From an uncultured Bacteroidia bacterium (GTDB lineage: Bacteria; Bacteroidota; Bacteroidia; Bacteroidales; F082): DNA of 64,000 nucleotides. The notes under the pieces were generated by a model. It saw only the letters and a program-made list of their open reading frames with translations, was not told the origin of the DNA and did no database searches. The position numbers and the translations under genes are program-made. Positions 16,595 through 25,489 of the stretch are shown here, one piece after another (within the stretch, counting starts at the first letter, position 1; each line of letters starts with the position of its first letter). The stretch covers positions 1-64,000 of the forward strand of contig CACYHX010000006.1 of assembly GCA_902774365.1 (NCBI GenBank). The letters run 5' to 3'.

Positions 16595-17455
16595 TTATTT
16601 CAAAATATATCCCTCTTGATCATAACAACGATGATATTTGTTAATCAAATCAATCAATAATTGTAAATTTTTCACATCACATTTGAGAGTGTGGAACTTA
16701 GAATATTGAGCATCATATCGTATAGTAGAACCATATTCCAATCGCTGCTCAATGTCAGAGGGAATAAAAAACGAAGAACGCTCACCAAGATACTTATGAA
16801 ACTCAGTCAAGAAAATGTGAATACCAGCCAAGTCAAAGTCACCGAAATGAACATACCGATTGGGGATGTTTTGAAGCCATGAACGGAGATCCGTGGATTG
16901 CGGATAGCGAGAAACAAATAAAAGCCTCTGACTGCCAATTTCTGATTCAAAAAACTCGCGTTGATGGCGAATCATACGAAAGTTTTCCATGTTTTCAACG
17001 CCTACGACAATGACATCTTCAGGGACGACAAAGTCTTCCCAATCGATAATGAACATGAAGCTTCCTTCGACAGGGTTAACTACCAACTCACGACCATACA
17101 AAGAACACATAATGGGTTCGTATGCATTCACAGGGAAACCTGGACAAGAGCGCAATTTGACAAGTTTTGAATTGCCTGTTTCTGCTGCCTGTTCCGAACG
17201 GGTTATATTAGCCCTCTCTCTCAAAACTTCTGAGTTTTCAAAACCACGAAGTTCCTCGTAATGTGACTCCAAGAATACTTTTAAAGCTGAAGTGTTGATG
17301 GCACGATAGGTTCGACGACTGCCATGCGTTTTGACAGTCAACAATCCTTCCGCCAATAAAGCAGCTGCTATGTCTTTGCGAAGCAAGCTGGCAGCTACCA
17401 ATTCGCCAGCCATCAGACGATGAAGGGCTCCCATCAGTGTTTTTGATATTTGCAT
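16595..17455 (-). CDS. jetD: Wadjet nuclease subunit JetD-like (Toprim)
   Basis: A 286-residue protein with an N-terminal winged-helix-like region (residues about 1-90) and a C-terminal Toprim-type core. The Toprim glutamate is in VGVENMENF (near residue 154) and the paired aspartates are in HFGDFDLAGIHIF (near residues 206 and 208), as in JetD (DUF2220-type, topoisomerase VI A-like). In Wadjet systems JetD cuts plasmid DNA that has been loop-extruded by the JetABC condensin. The ATG overlaps the jetC stop as TGATG, showing translational coupling. It is the last core gene of the operon. Confidence 0.82.
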   Translation of the reverse strand: MQISKTLMGALHRLMAGELVAASLLRKDIAAALLAEGLLTVKTHGSRRTYRAINTSALKVFLESHYEELRGFENSEVLRERANITRSEQAAETGNSKLVKLRSCPGFPVNAYEPIMCSLYGRELVVNPVEGSFMFIIDWEDFVVPEDVIVVGVENMENFRMIRHQREFFESEIGSQRLLFVSRYPQSTDLRSWLQNIPNRYVHFGDFDLAGIHIFLTEFHKYLGERSSFFIPSDIEQRLEYGSTIRYDAQYSKFHTLKCDVKNLQLLIDLINKYHRCYDQEGYILK

Positions 17456-20400
17456 CACGCATTGATGGTCATTAGACGCTTGATGTGCGTCTGCGACCTG
17501 CTGTCCTTGGTCAGCAAATAATTGTATTTATAAAGGTCGGCATTGTAACCCATCGGAGAACTGTTGACAAGATAAATGTTGCGCACGTTGGCAAATTGAA
17601 GGATGCCGCTCACATTGCTGGGGTGCAACTTGCCTATTTCATCCATCATGCAATGGATGATGAAATCGCCATTCTTGCGCGATGCTCTGGTTTTAAATAC
17701 ATTAATCAGCATGATATTGACCATGGCTTTCACTAGTACGTCAGTACCATCGGACCCCACATTGTTGATTCGCTCCACCCAACCAGTGTTGTTGTCGTTC
17801 TCTTGCACACGGAACTGAAGTCGGAATGTGTCTGACAGCGTCAACTCCGTACGTGAAGGCTCTTTTTGCAACTGCTTCATGAATCTCTTTAGATAATCGA
17901 CCACCTTTTCGTTCACCTTGTCGCGATCATTGCCAGAAAAAAGATTCAATTCGCCTATCGCTAGAGAGTTCTCTTCTGTGAAATCGCGGATGGAGCGAAG
18001 TAGGAGCATCATCTTATCGGATGATTCCTCTGCTTTCAATTCGATGCTATGGATGACACCTGCAAAATTTCGTTCTTGAAAATCACGGTTTACATCATTG
18101 ATAATTCCCTTAATTTCAGCTGAATGGTTCATCAGCAATCCCACTTCTCGCGAAACACTGCGAAGAATAGTGTTGTAATGCTCACTGACTCGTACTCGAT
18201 ACTCTTCAATTTTATCATTTTCAATAAATTCTTGAAGATTTAGGGCAAATGCCAAATAATCCTCATCATATTGCGGTATGATGAAATGGAAGGTGTTGTT
18301 AATTCCGAAATGTGTGTTGAACGAGTTGACTGCCCGTTTCAACTCATCAGATTTCTGCCGTTTTTTATTGATGACACCGCGCATTTGCACTACTAAATCA
18401 GAGCAAGACATTGAAGACTGTGAGCGTGTGTCATCCTGCAGGAACGAATCTGGCAGGATGTTTTCAACCTGACAAAGCTGTTCATATTGCTTCAAGCCAT
18501 CAGTCATCATAGAAAGTGTGTCTTTTTGTGATTTCAACAATCCTTTATTTTCCGACAGTTCCGCTTCATAACGTTTTCGTTTGTCTTCGTATGATTGCCT
18601 GACTTGCGTTTCTTTGGATTCCAATTTCCGTTTCTCCTCATGGAACTCCGTCTCGTGAGAAAACAGTTCCTCTTCATCCTTTTGATATTCTATGACATAG
18701 TGACGCTGACTGGCAATCTTATTCAGAACATCTTGCAACTTGGCGATGTCGCGACGGCACAACTCTATTGCGTTAGTGTCAGCTCCCTTGCCTTTTAGCT
18801 CGTCACGTTCTTGACGTTCCATCATTTGTCTGCGCTCGTCATTATCTTTTTTTCTAGTAATTCTTTCATCGGCTTGCTTTTGACGGAAATCATCAAAACG
18901 TTTTTGCAATTCTTTCAGTATTGACTTGTATTCGCTTTCAGTAGCATTTAAGTCTTTGTCGCGTTTGGTCCTCTGTTGGGTGCGATTCGTGTTCTCTCGA
19001 TCCAAACCGAGACGTGCCTCGTTATAGTCCGCCGTTCGTTTCTCACGTTCAGTCTTAATCTGTTCTTCTTCCTTTCGTTCCAACTGATACAGTCGGGTTT
19101 CTGCATCCTTAATCTTCACGGGGATTTGCTCTACTTGAACTCTCAAATTGGTTTCCAGCTGCTGAAGTTCCGAAAGTTTTCCTTTGTAACTCTTACTGAT
19201 AGACTCCAGCTCCTTTTCACATTGTTGCTGAAGGTCAAACCATTCTTTCTTTTTAATCGCAATGGCCTCTTTTTGCTGCTTTTGCAAGGAACGATACTCG
19301 TCAGGAGTTCGATGATGGACAGGTATAGCATTCAGATTGAGGCTAATTCCAAAAAGGTTTCCATCAGTAGAAAGTTCGGGGTCCAATCCTTGGGCATAAA
19401 GCACTTGCTGTTCATCAACCACCTTGCCAATGTTATCCTCCCAACCAGCTTTGTTTTGGGTCAGCCATTCATAGAGCGAACCTTTCCAACGAGCGAGCGT
19501 CTCTTCCGTCTTTGACAGTTCCTCTTGAAGCTGCGACAATTCTGCTTGTACAGTCTCCTGTTTTCTGGCAAACTCTATTTTTGTTTGCTCTTGTTTCATC
19601 TCGCCTTCACTTCGCATGGCTTTCAAATCATTGCGAGCAACGACCAGTTGACTATTGAGTTCTTTTTCTTGAACATAAAGTTTGCTAATATCCTCCTTGC
19701 AGGCATCGATATCCTTCTGCATCGGATGCCAATATTGCAATTCCGACAAACGTTTGTCCGTGCGGTTACATTCCTCCTGCAAAACTGCCATCCGTTCATC
19801 AGAAGCGGCAAGCCATTCATTGTAGGCATCTTCGACAGCCTTTTTCCGTTTGTCGCGTGCTATCGCACCTTTGTCTCTTTCCGTCTGGATGACATCGCGC
19901 TGACGTTGTAATTCCTCTTTTTGGGCAAGCTCAAAAGTCTTCCATTCCTCGTCAATAGCGGCATAAAGCCTTTGGTATTTTTCCGTTACATCTCTATACT
20001 GCTCCTGAAGTGCTAATAACAGTTTTTCTTTCTGTGCTTTTTCCGATTGATATTTAGGCTCTTGCGCATCCAATGCGATAATATCTTGAATACGGATTTC
20101 TTCATACCGTTTGCGCTTCTTGCGTATATCACCCAAGCGAACATCGCATGCACTTATCTTCTTGGTCAGCAGATCGTGTTCCTTCTCGAATTCCTGCTGT
20201 AAGTTGTCTAATTTCTCACGAATTTTTGTAAGTTTTTCCTCTAGTTTGTGAATTTCATCCTCAATGAACGGCATCTGCTCTCGAGTATGGCTAACAACAA
20301 AGTTCAACTGATGCCACGTCTGCTTCATGTCATACTCCAAAGCCACTAGCAGGCGGTAAGTCTCAATTACTTTGTTAGCCTTAGTGCGAACAACAACTTC

Positions 20401-21108
20401 ACCATTTGAGTCCTTTTTGTACCAACAATCAATCTCATCGAACTCGCGTTCAAAGTCGGCCACCAGGTGCCGATAGTCCGACAGGCGGATGCTATCTTCC
20501 ATGTCGGTCATTGACTGAATGATGGTATTTTTAACGAAGTCAGCATCCAACTTGCTATTCAAGAACACATTTTGAATGGATCGCGGTATGTTCTGATATT
20601 TTGAACTTTCCACAAGAGCATATTTGTCAAAGCGATGACTTCGGTCATGGGTGTTACCGAAGATGATGTTGCGATACTGCTCGTAGGTATCAATCTTGGC
20701 ACTAATATCAATCTTGTTTCCTATGCGTTCGCGAATGCGAATCCAGTCGCTCTCCACTCGTCCGTCGCTGTCCACAAACCACTCTTTCTGATAAGGTGCA
20801 TCAATAAAGCGAAACACAGCCTTCCCCTGACTGCGGCTGAGAAGAATGCTATATGCCCCCAACTCTGTTTTCACTTCGTATACAATGTACGAGTTGCTAA
20901 AACGGAAATAGAACTCTTCGAATGATTTCTGCCCTTGTTGGATACCTAAACGCATCTTATCAGCATTGTAGAAAAACAGCAACGCCCGAAGCACGGTACT
21001 CTTTCCCACGCCCTGAGTACCTGCAAAATGAACGTTGCCATCGAGCATTACTTCTGCGTAAGGGATGTTGGCACTATTCAGGAATATGATTTTGTTCAAG
21101 TGTCTCAT
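17455..21108 (-). CDS. jetC: Wadjet SMC/MukB-like ATPase JetC
   Basis: A 1217-residue SMC-like ATPase. Walker A is GTQGVGKST at residues 30-38. Residues about 270-930 are long, highly charged coiled-coil segments with a hinge-like break, and the C-terminal head has NVGSDGTDVLVKAM (signature-like) and IIHCMMDEIGKLHPSNVSG (Walker B). This is the layout of MukB/JetC, the motor of the condensin-like complex that extrudes DNA loops. MRHLNKIIFL at 21108 is chosen as the start because it matches the usual SMC N-terminus; an in-frame start at 21147 would overlap the preceding gene by 22 bases. Confidence 0.88.
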   Translation of the reverse strand: MRHLNKIIFLNSANIPYAEVMLDGNVHFAGTQGVGKSTVLRALLFFYNADKMRLGIQQGQKSFEEFYFRFSNSYIVYEVKTELGAYSILLSRSQGKAVFRFIDAPYQKEWFVDSDGRVESDWIRIRERIGNKIDISAKIDTYEQYRNIIFGNTHDRSHRFDKYALVESSKYQNIPRSIQNVFLNSKLDADFVKNTIIQSMTDMEDSIRLSDYRHLVADFEREFDEIDCWYKKDSNGEVVVRTKANKVIETYRLLVALEYDMKQTWHQLNFVVSHTREQMPFIEDEIHKLEEKLTKIREKLDNLQQEFEKEHDLLTKKISACDVRLGDIRKKRKRYEEIRIQDIIALDAQEPKYQSEKAQKEKLLLALQEQYRDVTEKYQRLYAAIDEEWKTFELAQKEELQRQRDVIQTERDKGAIARDKRKKAVEDAYNEWLAASDERMAVLQEECNRTDKRLSELQYWHPMQKDIDACKEDISKLYVQEKELNSQLVVARNDLKAMRSEGEMKQEQTKIEFARKQETVQAELSQLQEELSKTEETLARWKGSLYEWLTQNKAGWEDNIGKVVDEQQVLYAQGLDPELSTDGNLFGISLNLNAIPVHHRTPDEYRSLQKQQKEAIAIKKKEWFDLQQQCEKELESISKSYKGKLSELQQLETNLRVQVEQIPVKIKDAETRLYQLERKEEEQIKTEREKRTADYNEARLGLDRENTNRTQQRTKRDKDLNATESEYKSILKELQKRFDDFRQKQADERITRKKDNDERRQMMERQERDELKGKGADTNAIELCRRDIAKLQDVLNKIASQRHYVIEYQKDEEELFSHETEFHEEKRKLESKETQVRQSYEDKRKRYEAELSENKGLLKSQKDTLSMMTDGLKQYEQLCQVENILPDSFLQDDTRSQSSMSCSDLVVQMRGVINKKRQKSDELKRAVNSFNTHFGINNTFHFIIPQYDEDYLAFALNLQEFIENDKIEEYRVRVSEHYNTILRSVSREVGLLMNHSAEIKGIINDVNRDFQERNFAGVIHSIELKAEESSDKMMLLLRSIRDFTEENSLAIGELNLFSGNDRDKVNEKVVDYLKRFMKQLQKEPSRTELTLSDTFRLQFRVQENDNNTGWVERINNVGSDGTDVLVKAMVNIMLINVFKTRASRKNGDFIIHCMMDEIGKLHPSNVSGILQFANVRNIYLVNSSPMGYNADLYKYNYLLTKDSRSQTHIKRLMTINA

Positions 21109-21125
21109 AGTTCGGTGATTTCTTT

Positions 21126-22670
21126 CTAGTTTTCTATTACTTCCCAATAGCCACGACCACCAGTAGCAGGCCCTATTCTGCGAATGAAATTCTCGTTTTG
21201 CATCTCTCGTAGTATTTTCTTAATGGTTGTGTGACCCAATTGTAATGCTACTTCTAATTGAGGAATAGTTATGTTTCTATCTTCCTTGATAATACGAAGA
21301 ATTTGAATGGCTTTTTCGGGCCACTTTTCGGGCCACTTTTCGGGCCACTTTTCGGGTATCGGGTCATCTTTGATGCTATCTTTTTGGCCTTTCTTTGATT
21401 GAATAGAACCGTCTTCCTTCGTCTCAATCGACAACACGAGCTTCACCTGTAGCAATTCACGTTGTTCAATAAGATCGGGTTTCAGCCAGTGTTTCTCGTT
21501 CCATGCGCTTAGGATCAGCGGAAAGCCCGAACCAAGGTTCTCTCCGAAGCCTATCATACGAAACATGTTCTGGATTCGCTGGTTACGTGCTCTCGTTTCC
21601 TCGCCTGCATAAATTTGCTCAACAGGAAGCCTCAAAAGACCTGGATTCGTGAACACAAACTTGTCGTCGTATTTCTCCACCTTCAACACACTGTTCAACA
21701 TCAGGTCGGCGTGAATGATGCAATTCGTCATCGCTTCGCGCACAGCTTTGTGTTGCGGTGTGTCATCATCGCGCACCATTCCTTCCATCTTGAAAGGACG
21801 AGGCAATTCCCTCGTCAATTTAGGCAACACCATCGTGACAAAATTGAACAAGTTGTTTTCCCACATACCATCGTAAGTCAGTCGGTCGCTATAGCGTTGG
21901 TCGCCTATTAAGTGCGATTTATCGATATAGTCAAGTCTAAGATTGTCGAATCGGTCACGTATAGGCAATCCCTTGCCAAACATTAGCAATCCAGCCATAT
22001 TCAAGCATTCCATACCACTTTCACGATCTAATGTAAAACCTCCCATTTGGCGCAGAAACTCAGTGTGGTCAAGACTATTGAACGGATGGTCCGGAAGTCT
22101 ACTATGAAAATGATTACGGTATCTCTCCAGCGTTGGGATATCGATGTCGTCCATCGTATAATGCTTCAAGAATAAGCGATCGTTGCCTTCTGGGTTGGCA
22201 TCGCGCATCATCATAGTGAGCATTTCTTTCGGGCAATGATAATCACCTTCGTGATTACGAATATATGTGCCATTTATCGGATTATTGTTGATATAGACAG
22301 GCCGGGTGTTATAATCGGCACGCGGCAAGTTAATTGCCACTACTTTTTTCCCGTCCATCTCTACAACTTCCACATCTTCATCCTTCAAAAGATTCATACT
22401 CACTTTCTCAGGATTGTTTACAACATTCCAAATGTCCTTGCGAATCTTTTCTGCATCATTCACACCAATTATTGTGAAACGCTTGGTAACGTCCTTTTCT
22501 TTCAAATCCTCATGTACACCCAAAAGAATTAGCCCTCCGTATGTGTTGGCAAACGCCGAATACGTTTTCCACATATCAATTGGAACATTCGATTGAGCCT
22601 TCTTGCATTCAAGCGTCACTCGCTCCCCTTTTAACAAAGCAGCTTTTATCGTTTTTTCGTCTATATCCAT
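21126..22670 (-). CDS. AlbA_2/Schlafen-type ATP-binding regulator-like protein inside the Wadjet-like operon
   Basis: A 514-residue protein. Residues about 10-135 form an AlbA_2/Schlafen-like domain (ERVTLECKKAQ, TYSAFANTYGGLILLGVHED). Residues about 240-405 are the ATP-binding region of RecG-related proteins (HKAVREAMTNCIIHADL, NPGLLRLPVEQIYAG, GFGENLGSGFPLIL). A winged helix lies at the C-terminus (IPQLEVALQLGHTTIKKILREM). Between them is a KWPE tetrapeptide repeated about four times, encoded by a 12-base tandem repeat. Such proteins are often putative transcriptional regulators or defence-associated. It sits 35 bases after jetB and 17 before jetC, so it is transcribed with the Wadjet genes. 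Confidence 0.82.
   Translation of the reverse strand: MDIDEKTIKAALLKGERVTLECKKAQSNVPIDMWKTYSAFANTYGGLILLGVHEDLKEKDVTKRFTIIGVNDAEKIRKDIWNVVNNPEKVSMNLLKDEDVEVVEMDGKKVVAINLPRADYNTRPVYINNNPINGTYIRNHEGDYHCPKEMLTMMMRDANPEGNDRLFLKHYTMDDIDIPTLERYRNHFHSRLPDHPFNSLDHTEFLRQMGGFTLDRESGMECLNMAGLLMFGKGLPIRDRFDNLRLDYIDKSHLIGDQRYSDRLTYDGMWENNLFNFVTMVLPKLTRELPRPFKMEGMVRDDDTPQHKAVREAMTNCIIHADLMLNSVLKVEKYDDKFVFTNPGLLRLPVEQIYAGEETRARNQRIQNMFRMIGFGENLGSGFPLILSAWNEKHWLKPDLIEQRELLQVKLVLSIETKEDGSIQSKKGQKDSIKDDPIPEKWPEKWPEKWPEKAIQILRIIKEDRNITIPQLEVALQLGHTTIKKILREMQNENFIRRIGPATGGRGYWEVIEN
21313..21356 (-). repeat. 12-base tandem repeat encoding KWPE units
   Basis: TTTTCGGGCCAC on the plus strand occurs three times (21313, 21325, 21337), followed by a partial fourth unit TTTTCGGG. 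Whole-unit gain or loss keeps the frame. Confidence 0.9.
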
Positions 22671-22705
22671 ATTGTCTTACATTATCATTGCTATTGCTAT
22701 TAATC

Positions 22706-23260
22706 TTATACTTCTTGGATTTCTTCTTCGTTGTATATCGTAATCAGATTCACCAACTCTTCAGCATAGCGGAAAGCTGCGGTTACCTTATAGGTGCCAT
22801 CCTCCTCATTGACAATCTCAGCAAAGCCCATTCCTGTCAACTCACTTATGAGCTTGTCTACAATCTCTTGGTTGGTGTTTTGTTTGCGGAACAGCTTGCG
22901 AGCTTTGTCGCGCAACTCCACATCAAGGTTAATTCGCTCTAAAATGTGCGTGCTACGGAACTGGAAACCGGTGGAAAATGCAATCTCATATGTCTTCAAG
23001 AAATCTAAAATGTCCACCCACATGGCAAAACTTTGCAGTTTTTGCTCAATGTTCAACTTTCCTTCTTGAGTGCGAGAGAAATAGTAATAACCATCGCCAG
23101 CTTCAAGACGCAAACCCAACTCGAGGAAATAGACCTCATAATCAGTGAAGTTCTCCTCTATATCATCATATAGGTGTTTCACCTCCAAATCCGTACTGTC
23201 AACGGAAAGAAAGGCACCTTTACTCAGTAGTTCATAAATTCGTTGTGTGTTAGCTCGCAT
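22706..23260 (-). CDS. jetB: Wadjet MukE-like subunit JetB
   Basis: A 184-residue cytoplasmic protein with winged-helix-like composition (ELLSKGAFLSVDSTD near the start, FAEIVNEEDGTYKVTAAFRYAEELV near the end) and no signal peptide. Size, position between jetA and the ATPase gene, and predicted tandem winged helices fit JetB/MukE, the accessory subunit that binds the kleisin. Sequence identity to the named family is weak by eye, so the call rests largely on operon context. It overlaps the jetA end by 11 bases. Confidence 0.75.
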   Translation of the reverse strand: MRANTQRIYELLSKGAFLSVDSTDLEVKHLYDDIEENFTDYEVYFLELGLRLEAGDGYYYFSRTQEGKLNIEQKLQSFAMWVDILDFLKTYEIAFSTGFQFRSTHILERINLDVELRDKARKLFRKQNTNQEIVDKLISELTGMGFAEIVNEEDGTYKVTAAFRYAEELVNLITIYNEEEIQEV

Positions 23261-24449
23261 ATATCAGTGCATATTCTATTTTGTCATATTGTTCATAATC
23301 GTCTGTAATCCGAAGTTCTTCGCTATGTAGCGTGGCCATCTGGCAATACAAGTTAATATAGTCACCAAGCGTGTGTTGCTGTTTGTACGAATAGTCCTTG
23401 ATAAAAGCAAAGAGATGGTTACCTTGAGCCTTGAAAGCATTCCATAACTCGGTCATATTGACGGCATTCACTTCCTCGATACTATCGTGCATATAGGTCT
23501 CATCCAGCGGATCAGCCTCAGTCCGCGCCAACCTTCGTACAATGGTTCGTCCCGCTATTTTACGGATAATACTATAGGCTTCCTCGCTACTCCTCAACAT
23601 GTCAAGCGAAAGGAAAATACGATTGTAGGGGCGTTTCTCCATCCACAGAGGATTCTTACCTTCAATTACCCGAACAATATTTGTCTCCTCGCGCCACGTC
23701 AGTTGGTCTTTCAGATATTTGAGCTTACGGATCTTTTTGAACAACAAACTCTGTTGCTCTATTTGGTTGATGTAATCAATAATTTGATGCTCAATTTCTA
23801 GTAAGTTGTGGTCTGCTTCAGTGAAATCATTCCGCACATCCATTGTGGTACGTTGCATCTCTGGGTCAGCTGCCATTTTAAAGAATACCACCTCACCTTC
23901 CATCATCATCTCGCATTCCTTAATCAACACTTTGATACTTTTCCGTTTCTCATCCAGATTTGCCAAACGCGATTTCTTGATTTTGTAATTGGGCTCTTGT
24001 TTGTATGCCGTATCAACATTGCGTTTCAGATCAATGATGTTTTTCAGCGTCCGCAAACCAATTCTACGTAATGTTTTACGCACATTACTTAGATATTGAT
24101 TTTTCCGATTTTCATTGGTCTCTTGAAGATAGTAGTTGATATTCTCTTTGAGTGAATCCAAGTATTCTTTGACACTTGAAACGCTAATCTCCTCATTCAT
24201 GTCAAGCACCTCCTCAAAAAACTGGACATACACATCTTCCATTTCCAAAAAATCGCCGTTTTCATGAATTACACCATGATCAATTAAATACTGTATTCGT
24301 TCTCGCCGATAATCTACGACCTCCATAGCAATGACTGTGCGGTAAGCAAGCGATTTGCGCCGTTCAAACATATCGCGGAACAAAGTTTTTTCCCTGTCAA
24401 GAACCTTTACCAATTCTTCTATCGTGCGGAAATGGGAGAGCGTTTCCAT
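23250..24449 (-). CDS. jetA: Wadjet kleisin (MukF-like) subunit JetA
   Basis: A 399-residue protein with an N-terminal winged-helix-like part (residues 1-90), a helical middle (residues 90-260, with LSNVRKTLRRIGLRTLKNI) and a C-terminal part ending in YDKIEYALIYAS. This is the order expected for JetA/MukF kleisins, which bridge the SMC heads. It is first in the operon and has its own promoter at 24473-24503. It does not resemble the common type I JetA family to my eye, so this may be a type II or III Wadjet, which a profile search would decide. Confidence 0.75.
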   Translation of the reverse strand: METLSHFRTIEELVKVLDREKTLFRDMFERRKSLAYRTVIAMEVVDYRRERIQYLIDHGVIHENGDFLEMEDVYVQFFEEVLDMNEEISVSSVKEYLDSLKENINYYLQETNENRKNQYLSNVRKTLRRIGLRTLKNIIDLKRNVDTAYKQEPNYKIKKSRLANLDEKRKSIKVLIKECEMMMEGEVVFFKMAADPEMQRTTMDVRNDFTEADHNLLEIEHQIIDYINQIEQQSLLFKKIRKLKYLKDQLTWREETNIVRVIEGKNPLWMEKRPYNRIFLSLDMLRSSEEAYSIIRKIAGRTIVRRLARTEADPLDETYMHDSIEEVNAVNMTELWNAFKAQGNHLFAFIKDYSYKQQHTLGDYINLYCQMATLHSEELRITDDYEQYDKIEYALIYAS

Positions 24450-24472
24450 AACAAATCAAACCATTCAACATG

Positions 24473-24503
24473 CAAAAATACTCAAAAAGGATAAAATAAC
24501 AAA
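24473..24503 (-). promoter_or_regulatory. Promoter of the Wadjet-like operon
   Basis: On the minus strand a TTTG -33 element (24500-24503) is followed after 19 bases by TATTTTTG (24473-24480), a near-perfect Bacteroidota promoter. It ends 23 bases before the jetA start. Confidence 0.75.
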
Positions 24504-24522
24504 AGAAAAAGCGGTCTCTAAT

Positions 24523-25410
24523 TCAAACAATCAGGAACCGATTCAGCATGTTCCAAAAAGCCTCTACGGAGAGCGTAGAATAAGGTGATTCGGCTTCATG
24601 CATCATGTCTCCAGTGGTGAGGTAATGATTTTGGCGTAACTGTTTGACGGCATCAGCACATGGTAATGAGTCAATGGCCTGACAATAGTAGCCCAAAAGC
24701 GTGGGATAAAGATGAAGGAAGTCATCATAAATGCGCTTTGCCATCTGCTGGTGCTTTTCGTCAAGATGGAAATGCTCACCTCGTAACAAATCGGAGCGGT
24801 ATTGAGCCAAATTGCACTTCATACGATGAACAGTCACGCGGTATGAAACATCGGTCATTCCGAGTGCTTTGGCCACATCTTCATTAGGCATTGCTTTCTG
24901 TTTATTAAGCATCGTAAGCATGGATCGGAGAAAAATAAAACCATCACGGAGTGAAAGTTTTTGATGGGCATAGGCCAACAAGTCCGAGGCTATGGAGAGC
25001 TTATGTTCATCGGTCAGCATGGAAGAATAAGCATCAATATCGACGGCGCTTTCTTTAGGGAGTTCCACATGGGAGGCTTGCCACTCTTTGGCTGCACGCA
25101 CACTAAGATAATTACGGAAAGTGTTGAGCACCCATGACTCAAAAGACTCCCGCTTCTCAATACCCCGAAACGATTGATATGTCTGTTGATCATGTCCCTC
25201 TTTTCCATCACGCAAATAAAAGAAGAAATCGTCAACAACGTCTTCAAAGTCATCCAACAACCGATGCTCATAAACTTCAAACCTTTGCCTTAACTTGTAA
25301 TAAAGACAATCATGCAACAAATGGTACATCGCTTCGTCAGCCTGTTTACCTCCATCAAGAATGACGTCAAGAGCTACAATACTATTCTTTTCCTTAGTTT
25401 GGGTTTCCAT
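24523..25410 (-). CDS. Sigma-70-like factor upstream of the Wadjet-like operon
   Basis: A 295-residue protein with sigma region 2-like sequence at about residues 45-110 (LLDDFEDVVDDFFFYLRDG, FESWVLNTFRNYLSVRAAKEW) and a region 4-like helix-turn-helix at about residues 170-200 (NEDVAKALGMTDVSYRVTVHRMK). A further 95-residue helical C-terminal extension is unusual for a plain ECF factor. The gene lies 73 bases upstream of jetA on the same strand, but jetA has its own promoter. A regulatory link with the Wadjet genes is possible, not shown. Confidence 0.7.
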   Translation of the reverse strand: METQTKEKNSIVALDVILDGGKQADEAMYHLLHDCLYYKLRQRFEVYEHRLLDDFEDVVDDFFFYLRDGKEGHDQQTYQSFRGIEKRESFESWVLNTFRNYLSVRAAKEWQASHVELPKESAVDIDAYSSMLTDEHKLSIASDLLAYAHQKLSLRDGFIFLRSMLTMLNKQKAMPNEDVAKALGMTDVSYRVTVHRMKCNLAQYRSDLLRGEHFHLDEKHQQMAKRIYDDFLHLYPTLLGYYCQAIDSLPCADAVKQLRQNHYLTTGDMMHEAESPYSTLSVEAFWNMLNRFLIV

Positions 25411-25414
25411 ATCG

Positions 25415-25422
25415 CAAAAGTA
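25415..25422 (-). promoter_or_regulatory. Promoter -7 element for the sigma-like gene
   Basis: The minus strand reads TACTTTTG only 4 bases before the ATG, with TTTG 20 bases further upstream. The transcript would be almost leaderless, or translation starts further inside. Confidence 0.6.
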
Positions 25423-25454
25423 CGCACTAATTTTATCCCAAACAAAACATTTCC

Positions 25455-25462
25455 TATCTTTG
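25455..25462 (+). promoter_or_regulatory. Promoter -7 element for the acyl-CoA synthetase gene
   Basis: TATCTTTG fits TAnnTTTG and lies 27 bases before the ATG at 25490. It is divergent from the sigma-gene promoter. Confidence 0.65.
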
Positions 25463-25489
25463 CATTTTTATAACTTCAATTTTTATACT

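Noticed and set aside
21109-21147. Earlier in-frame start for jetC
   Set aside because: It would add 13 residues before the conserved SMC-like N-terminus and overlap the AlbA_2-type gene by 22 bases.
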